DNA from: Gymnothorax reevesii
Lineage: Eukaryota > Chordata > Actinopteri > Anguilliformes > Muraenidae
DNA length: 64,000 nt
Assembly (NCBI GenBank): GCA_029721435.1
Contig: CM056582.1
Span: 38,584,611-38,648,610 of the forward strand
Reading direction: 5' to 3'
Every line of letters begins with the position of its first letter. The stretch's first letter is position 1. Shown here one piece after another: positions 57,473 to 64,000 of the stretch. A program made the translations under genes and the position numbers. The notes beneath the pieces were generated by a model that worked only from the letters and a program-made list of their open reading frames with translations, had not been told where the DNA came from and did no database searches.

Positions 57473-57930
57473 CAGACCAGGCATCGCCTGAGAAAGTCTT
57501 GTCAAATCAGGAGGGGTACACTGAGACCAGTATCACATTAGGAGCTAGGGACTCAAACTCCTGGTGTGAAACGGTTAATGACCCTGCTTTATGGCCAAGT
57601 GCTATTACTGAACAGGTCAAGTCGATTCTGGTTAGTAGAGGAGCAGCTGCTTTTCAAAATCGAAGTGAAAAGCACCCTGCCTCAAGTAGGGATAGGACCA
57701 TGGGGGGCATCACTAGGAGTTTCACAAATTCCTTAATCAAATGCTCTCTACCTAATGGCCAGTCTGTGACTAGGCAGTGGCTACTTTACTCCCCTCCATC
57801 TGGTTGCATCTTTTGGTTTGCTTGCAAACTGTTTTCAAGTAAGCACAATCTGTTTGTCCACGGGTTTTCTGACATTCTGAGCGTATCGGTGAGCATGAGA
57901 GGAGTGAGAAGCATAGGGCTTGCATGTTAG
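57473..57930 (+). pseudogene. hAT transposase, zinc-finger (TTF-type) segment
   Basis: Continues the N-terminal part with the second repeat unit (ASPEKVLSNQEGYTE ... NDPALWPS), then the DNA-binding region FTNSLIKCSLPNGQSVTR, QWLLYSPPSGCIFWFACKL and FSSKHNLFVHGFSD. The spacing of Cys residues and the W-L-x-YS ... FWFACKL core match the TTF-type zinc finger of this transposase group. A frameshift near 57880 moves to the next frame. Confidence 0.8.
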
Positions 57931-58915
57931 CATTACACAGTCGCTCCAAAAACACAGGAAGAGTTGATTCTGATCTTATCAAACGAATTGATGCAGAGAG
58001 GCAATACTGGCGGGAAGTTTTGAAAAGAGTCGCTGTTATTCAGTTTTTGGGGGACAGGGGCCTTGCTTTCAGGGGAGATGATGAGCGGTTGGGATCACCT
58101 CACAATGGTAATTTCTTGGGCACTGTCAAACTGTTGGCCAAATTTGACCCTTTTCTTGCTGACAATCTCCAAAGGTTTGGAGGCAAGGGCAAAGGCTCTG
58201 TGTCCTACCTCTCATCCACAATCTGTGAGGAATTTATCCACTTAATGGGAGAAAATTGCTTCATTTGTTCTATCAGCGAGATCAAAGAGGCCAAATACTT
58301 CTCTGTTATTGTTGACTCCACTCCAGACCTTGCTCATGTGGACCAACTCACTTTTTTCAGGTTTTTTAATAATGGTGGAGAAGTAGTTGAGCGTTTTCTG
58401 GCTTTTGAGCCTATTGAAAATCATAGTGGGAACAGTTTGGCTGAGTGTGTTGTTGCAATGGTGGATAACCTGGGCCTAGACTTAACTAACTGTCGAGGCC
58501 AGTCTTATGACAATGCAAGAAATATGTCAGGAAAGTACTTTTGTACAATGGAGTCCAAGCTCATCTGGAACGAATAAACCCATTGATTTATTATGTCCCC
58601 TGTGCAGCACATTCACATGCTGTTGACAGTAGCCCAGAGGCTGGCAGTTTCTTTGACTTCCTGCAATCAATGTACTCATTTTGTGCCTCGTCAACACACA
58701 GGTGGGGAAAGGTGTTCAGGGATACAGACGTGAAACTCGCACTGAAATCTTTGTCAGGTACTCGCTGGAGTTCAAGAGCTGAACCAACTAAGGCTCTTTG
58801 GAAATATTATGCACAATTGAGAGAGGCATTGAAGAATATTTCCAAAGATTCACAGGAGAAATGTGAAACTAGAAGCGAGGCCTCTGCACTCTTTGGCAAG
58901 CTGGACACCCTAGAG
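57931..58915 (+). pseudogene. hAT transposase, catalytic core (DUF4371-like)
   Basis: Segments in order: AERQYWREVLKRVAVIQFL, GLAFRGDDERLGSPHNGNFL, YFSVIVDSTPDLAHVDQLTF (candidate first catalytic Asp), LTNCRGQSYDNARNMSGKY (second acidic block), then after a frameshift near 58540 INPLIYYVPCAAHSHAV, LKSLSGTRWSSRAEPTKAL. All are characteristic of ZMYM1/ZMYM6-like hAT transposases. The frame is cut at 58915 by the element 58916-60201. Confidence 0.88.
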
Positions 58916-60201
58916 CAGTGGTTCTCAAAGTGGGGGGCGCAGAGCAATTGCAGGGGGGCGCGGGGTGCGGGAAGCAAATTTTTCCCCCGCCCCACTGGAG
59001 TTCCGAACACCAACAGAATTATTTGCATTCAGTCCATTCGCTGCCCAGAATTCTGCGATTACATCGTAAATGCCTGCCTTACTGTCAACATAACCTTTCA
59101 CCAAATCATTCATCTAGCCTGCTATTTTCATTAATAATTTGTTATGAATGTAGTTGTTCTAATATATGAGGCTGGTAAAATGAGCTGGTTACAATCAATG
59201 TAGTCTCGCGATACCTAACTCGCCGCTTTTTATCCTGCACTGATCTGGCATATTGATAATAAAATGGTAAGTGACACCGAACAAAATCTGATGAATACAA
59301 AGGGGAAATAACCGAGATCGCGTCATCTTATTCTCGATAATATGAATGCTCTGTAGGCCTACAGATTATTTTAATCTAGCCTAGCAACTGAACGTTACAA
59401 TCAAATCGGCAGGTTTGCAAGTGGAGTTCATGAATTTTTTTCGTACTTAGCTGTCGGCTGTTAATATTGATTATGGTGCTTTCTTTCTGCATCATAGAAA
59501 CATAATTTTAAGTAGATGGCTTTACTCAGGCAGAGGGGTGTGATACTGCCTAATAATTTTATACTTTAAAAGAGGTTTTGAATTATTTAATTGTCCTTAA
59601 TAGGAAAATTACGGTGGCTGTTTCCAAACCTGCCAATCGTTTTTAATGTTTCCAGCTAGGCTAGACAAAAATCATCTGTTCAGAGCATTCATATTCTCTA
59701 TAATAAGCTGACGCGATCTCCGTTAACGTATTTTAACTTAAAAGAGCGAGGCCAGTGAAGAGAGGAAAATGTAACTGTCCCGAGACACTCTTCAGCGGTC
59801 CGGCACAAGGTTGCTGATTGGCTGTATGCAAGTAAGTTTCTGTCGGTGTCCGGAAAATGCATCAATAGCAATGTTGTTTAATATTAAAAAATAAACCTGT
59901 TGCACTGAACATAATTACACAGTCAAGGTGCTTGAAAACAGTTACACTTAAAATAATTACGCCGTGGTTGTTTGTTATTTTGTTATTTCTAATTCTAAAA
60001 GTAGCTTAGTTGTAGTTTATGACTACCTACATTTTATGACTGTTATAATTTTTCAAAGGGGTTGAGGTTTATATCAATTACAACGTGTGAAATAAACTGC
60101 AATTGACTCTGAAAACAAAATGTGCGCATGTATTACCTATTTTTGTGTGTGTGGGGAGGGCGCAAAAGGGGGGCCCAGCAGAAAAAGTTTGAGAACCACT
60201 G
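58916..60201. mobile_element. 1.3-kb non-autonomous hAT element inside the transposase
   Basis: The left end CAGTGGTTCTCAAAGTGGGG answers the right end tttgagaaccactg. The 8-bp target duplication CCCTAGAG is perfect (58908-58915, 60202-60209). No transposase. A classic hAT-type end. Confidence 0.92.
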
Positions 60202-61022
60202 CCCTAGAGAGAGCTGTCATGGCACACTTTTGGGATACAACACTGCAGCAGTTCCAAGCCACGAGCCTGTAGTTGCAGAAACATGACGTTGACATACACA
60301 CAGCTACACAGCTTCTCCTTTCACTTTGTGACTTTATGGCAGCACAGAGAGACAATTAAGCCCATTTGAAGGGTCCGCTTTAAATGTTACCGATTCAGTC
60401 TCCCAAGACTACAGACATGACCTCCAGCGCACAAAGAAGCGCAAATGTATGGCTGATGAAAGTGCAGAGCCAGGTGTTGAATTTAGTGGAAAAGTTTCGG
60501 ATTGAAACGTTCAATGTTCTAATTGACAAACTTGTGTCCTGTCTTAACCATCAGTTAACTGCATACACACACTTGACCAATCTTTTTCATGTTCTTTTCA
60601 TGCCTGATAATATGGCCAACAGTGAGCTCACTTTAAGGGCCGAATCTCTTGCTGCAGCATATCCCACTGATCTGACCATGAGCTTGGCAGATGAACTTGT
60701 TCAGTACAAATCATTCATTTCAGAAGAACAAAAATGCCCAAATACAATGCTAAAGACCATGGTAAATTTGGATTTACAGTCCACTTTCCCAAATGTTTAC
60801 ATAGCACTCAGACTGTTTTTGACCCTGCCAATAACAAACGGTGAAGGGGAACGGTCATTCTCCAGACTGGCTCAAATTAAAAATGAGCTCAGGATGAAAA
60901 TGTGCCAAAATCAGTTGAATCCACTCTCCCTTCTAGCAATAGAATCAGAGTTTGTTCGACAGCTCAACTTTGAGTTAGTGGACAACTTTGCAAGAAGGAA
61001 GAGCAGAAAGAAACCTCTGTAG
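60202..61022 (+). pseudogene. hAT transposase, C-terminal dimerisation domain
   Basis: Resumes the transposase after the insertion. The first 180 bases contain stops. From 60384 a 212-codon frame encodes MADESAEP-like linker text in another frame, then FNVLIDKLVSCLNHQLTAY, and the conserved hAT C-terminal block YIALRLFLTLPITNGEGERS with FSRLAQIKNELRMKMCQNQL, holding the conserved Glu and the dimerisation helix. It ends RRKSRKKPL at 61022. The element is dead through stops, shifts and two insertions. Confidence 0.88.
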
Positions 61023-62034
61023 AATTCGGTAGGTTGTAGGTATGGTAGGTTGGCCCTGTGGGGGGGGGTCTGGGGTGGGGTGGGGGGTGGGGGTCTGGGG
61101 GAATTCTCCCTCAAAGGAAAATTTTGAAAAATTGCACTTTAAATGGGGACTTCTTGTGAGTTTTTTGGGCAAATTACAATTTACCAAACAATCAACAGAT
61201 TAAAGTTATCCGCCAACACTAGATACTGGTTATATGCATGACCATAGTTGAACTTGAACTAGTCACAAAGTACCAGTTTTGTATTGATTTCAAACTTTTC
61301 TTTGTAACAAAAGATACAAGTAAAATGGGGTGGCTTAAGACATATTTATTGAAGCCAATTTGATGTTGCCTGCCCTAATTTCCTTCACTAATCTTAGCTC
61401 CTCCGTAGTCACAGTTCGCCTTTCTCTTTAACCAGTTTGACACATCTTAAAATCGGATTAGTGTTTATTAATCTTCTATCAGGATATGATTTTTGATCTT
61501 TTTATTTGGAAAACATTCATCAACAAGGAAGCTGGTGAAAGACCAACATCGTTTTTGTTGTAGGCCTGATCTACATTTTAACCTTGCATTCAAGAACAGC
61601 TAACTATATTAACAAAAGAGTAGGCCTAGTCACAGCTAGATCGACAGTATTAATTCTAACGTCAACTCATTCACTGGCATTCACACCTGAAGTAGTCGGA
61701 GTGCACCACAGCGAGAAAACTAGACAGATTCCCGAGTGTCTGCTAGCTAGCGATCCGCATCAATAAACAAAGAATTACACTTCGTTTATGATCAGGCTTA
61801 ACGTTAAAATGGATAGGAAGGCTTTTACCATCAGTAATATCCAAACTAGCCTGTCAGTCTCTTTGTTACCAGCTAAAGAGATTTAGCGAGGCCTGTAGGG
61901 AATGTCGCTCCCATAAAAATAAATAAATAAATCGTTCCCTCATACCGCTAACCTCTCCGCAACACGACAAACGATGACCTACGTATTTATAAAACATAAT
62001 AATTATGTACACATAGGGTAAAACTCTCTTATAA
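61023..62034. other. G-rich run, then unassigned intron sequence
   Basis: 61059-61101 is a G-tract cluster (ggggggggg tctggggtgggg ...) with four or more G-runs. Otherwise no gene or named repeat. Confidence 0.5.
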
Positions 62035-62225
62035 CAAATTCAATTGGACCAGCTGATTTTGTTCGTTATAAGCGGAATCCACTATCTGCATTAAACGGAC
62101 AAAATCTGTTGTACGTATAAAACAGATAATATCCGCTATATGCGCATAACAGATTATATACGTTGTATACATGTATGAATTGAATTTATACGTTTGCTTT
62201 GTGTATAAAGATTGGAACAACTTCA
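62035..62225. repeat. Palindromic AT-rich repeat (ttataagcgga)
   Basis: cgttataagcggaatccac ... ggacaaaatctgttgtacgt ... ataatatccgctatatgcgc; short inverted and direct strings resemble pogo/Tigger-type ends but no clear element boundary was found. Confidence 0.4.
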
Positions 62226-62449
62226 TTCTGAGTGCACATACCTACTTTTCTTCATTTAGTCTGTCTTTGCCCTGACACAATGGATAACAGGATGATGGGC
62301 TACATTGTGTTGCTCCCAGTGGGATCAGTGATGAAGACAAAAAAAAACTAATGAGTAAATGAAACCGCGCCTTTTTCAGTTTCTGCACACCATTATAAAC
62401 TTGCACATTTTTTTCAGTTAGGCTATTTTAACTTTAATTTTATGCGAAC

Positions 62450-62637
62450 AGTACCTTGTGGTAGTTTGAGGTAGTTTCCAGTCGCCTCCATCTTGAAAGT
62501 CACAACAAGTCGATTGACGAGCAGGAACGAATAGGAAGGATAGGGAAACAGATTGAAATCTATTCGTTCATGCTCGTATATGGACTTATCGTGACTTTAA
62601 AAATGGAGGCGCCTGGAAACTACCTCAAGGTACTGTC
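62450..62637. mobile_element. Hairpin MITE (about 190 bp)
   Basis: The left arm acagtaccttg ... gaggtagtttccagtcgcct ... gaaagtcac pairs with the right arm gtgacttt ... aggcgcctggaaactacctc aaggtactgt. The centre is about 60 bp. Confidence 0.7.
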
Positions 62638-62981
62638 TGCAAAACTGTCTTTTTTTTAATAAACTACCGTGCAATTTCTAAGTTCTCAGTGCCTCGTTTT
62701 AAATGTCAGGGCCCTCGGAATTCTACCAATGAAGTGTGGAGCTACTTTGAGCCTTGTTAATGATGAAAAAATAGCGATTTCTTTGCATGGCAACGCTATG
62801 CCCAATTCAATACCATTGTAAGCCTGTTGGGAGCTTCGGCTAGAAAGCCATGTATTTCGAAATGTTGCATGCATACGGAGGTGGGGTATTCGACAAAAGT
62901 TAGTACTCGTGAGTTGAAATAAGCTCCGTAAATGCATTCGAAATCAGTTTGGACCAAGTGTGAGTTATATTTATTGGGTTT
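62638..62981 (+). repeat. 5' UTR of an L1-type LINE
   Basis: cagtgcctcgttttaaatgt and cagggccctcggaattctac directly precede the ORF1 frame and match a leader seen before fish L1-type ORF1. Boundary approximate. Confidence 0.5.
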
Positions 62982-63870
62982 ATGGCCGCCAATCTCTGTA
63001 AATTCAAGTACTGTGAAAGTAGGCTCAAAATATCCGCGATGCCAAATCCAAAAACAAGCCGTGAACCTCCACCCAGCCCTGGGCCTGACTCTTCAATGGA
63101 CATTGTGGCGCTGAAAGCTGATATCCTTTCATCCCTGAAATCTGAAATTTCTGCTGTTATAAAATCGGAGTTAAAAAATGCACTCACTGAGGATTTTAGT
63201 CTTATCAGAAACGAACTTCAGGTGGTTAAATCTGAGATCGTAAATGGCACCGCGACTATTCGCTCAGAAATGGACACCATGAAAACTTCCATCAACAGTG
63301 TGGAAGACGGTTTATCCACATGGTCGAAAGAGGTAATCGCGCCTCAGTGGCCAGGCTTGAAACCGACGTGGCGAATTTGAGAGATAAATGCGAGGACATG
63401 GAAGGACGAATGCGGAGATGCAACAATCGAATTGTGGGAGTAGCGGAGGAGCCTGGCTCCAGCTCTACTATGTCGGTTTCAAAACTTTCGAGGGAAGTAC
63501 TGCATCTCGAAAAAGACATTCTGGTTGATCGCTCGCACAGAGGTCTCGGACCAAAAAAGTCCAACGGAAATCCACGGGTCATGGTTGCCAAACTCCATTA
63601 TTATCAGGACTGTGTTAATGAGCTGCGTCGTGCAAGGGAAAATGGCCTGCTCCGTTACAAAGACACGGTTATTTCTATTTTCCCGGATTACACCGCGAGT
63701 GTCGCTAAGGCCCGTGCGGGGTTCAATGATGTCAGCAATCTACTCTGAGGTCGATGAGACATTCGTCACTGTATACTGTACCCTGCACGACTTCGCATTT
63801 CATTTAATGGAGACAACAAAGAGTCACTGGACCCGGAGAAAGCACTGATTTATGCGAAGGCCATTACAAC
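62982..63870 (+). pseudogene. L1-type LINE ORF1 protein, frameshifted
   Basis: RNA-binding ORF1 protein of an L1/Tx1-group retrotransposon. A coiled-coil-like N-terminal region (LKADILSSLKSEISAVIKSE, then DFSLIRNELQVVKSEI) leads after a frameshift near 63320 to VARLETDVANLRDKCEDMEG, RRCNNRIVGVAEEPG, then the conserved LEKDILVDRSHRGLGPKKSN, MVAKLHYYQDCVNELRRA and VISIFPDYTASVAKARAGFN. After another shift near 63750 the text for LDPEKA-like residues follows. No ORF2 is seen before the window ends; the downstream sequence no longer looks coding after about 63870. Confidence 0.85.
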
Positions 63871-64000
63871 GGCGGAATAAACGGGCGGCGTATGGACTCT
63901 CCCTGGTTTTTTTTAATGTGACTTGCTCCATTTGGTCAATCCTTCTCTGCCTTGAGTAGATGATGTCTGTAAAGTATCAACACAGGTAATACTCATGTTT
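63871..64000. other. End of window, unassigned
   Basis: May be the L1 ORF1-ORF2 spacer; too short to judge. Confidence 0.3.

Overview
This window looks like chromosomal DNA of a ray-finned fish. It is intron-rich and crowded with transposons. The only host gene I recognise is calmodulin on the + strand. Three coding exons (36711-36741, 42733-42876, 51591-51697) have the vertebrate CALM exon lengths (31, 144, 107 nt), consensus splice sites and an unaltered protein reading. An ATG immediately followed by a GTAAG donor at 6579-6586 is a candidate for the start-codon exon. The exons for the C-terminal lobe (EF-hands 3 and 4) are not visible and should lie beyond base 64000. Introns 2 and 3 are about 6.0 and 8.7 kb, intron 4 exceeds 12.3 kb, and intron 1 would be about 30 kb if the exon 1 call is right.

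Nearly everything else is mobile DNA, much of it nested. Bases 1-6340 hold an LTR fragment, a CR1/L2-type LINE (minus) interrupted by a solo LTR with a 5-bp target duplication, a partial TTAA-type DNA element and a dispersed 0.67-kb repeat. Bases 7288-10828 hold a hairpin MITE and two copies of a long-inverted-repeat DNA element, one carrying a Tc1-like transposon. Bases 10829-18488 are a decayed LTR retrotransposon with a tRNA-Pro-type primer site, a SCAN-like gag region, and integrase upstream of reverse transcriptase (Gmr1-like order); a hAT-type element is inserted in its RT. Bases 20612-25885 are a second LINE copy split by two copies of one piggyBac-like family, each bounded by TTAA.

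Bases 27412-36225 contain a 384-bp TTAA MITE and then an 8.4-kb TTAA-flanked DNA element. Inside the latter lies a 5.3-kb Ty3/Gypsy-type retrotransposon (minus) with only about 150-bp LTRs. Calmodulin introns 2 and 3 carry a piggyBac transposase tail, tandem repeats, a hAT MITE with a perfect 8-bp duplication, and a fourth piggyBac-like copy split by two further insertions. Intron 4 carries minisatellites, a hAT MITE, and a broken hAT transposase gene (ZMYM1-like) into which two other hAT-type elements have inserted, each with a perfect 8-bp duplication. The window ends in an L1-type ORF1.

The transposons do not form a pathway. The layout reads as successive insertions into and beside the calmodulin gene, and in several places the order of insertion can be read directly. 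The least explained signal is a cluster of eight copies of a 15-bp motif (GTCATATGGTGTGAC and variants, both orientations) at 11582-13210. All identities come from reading the sequence and recalled family knowledge; no searches were run.
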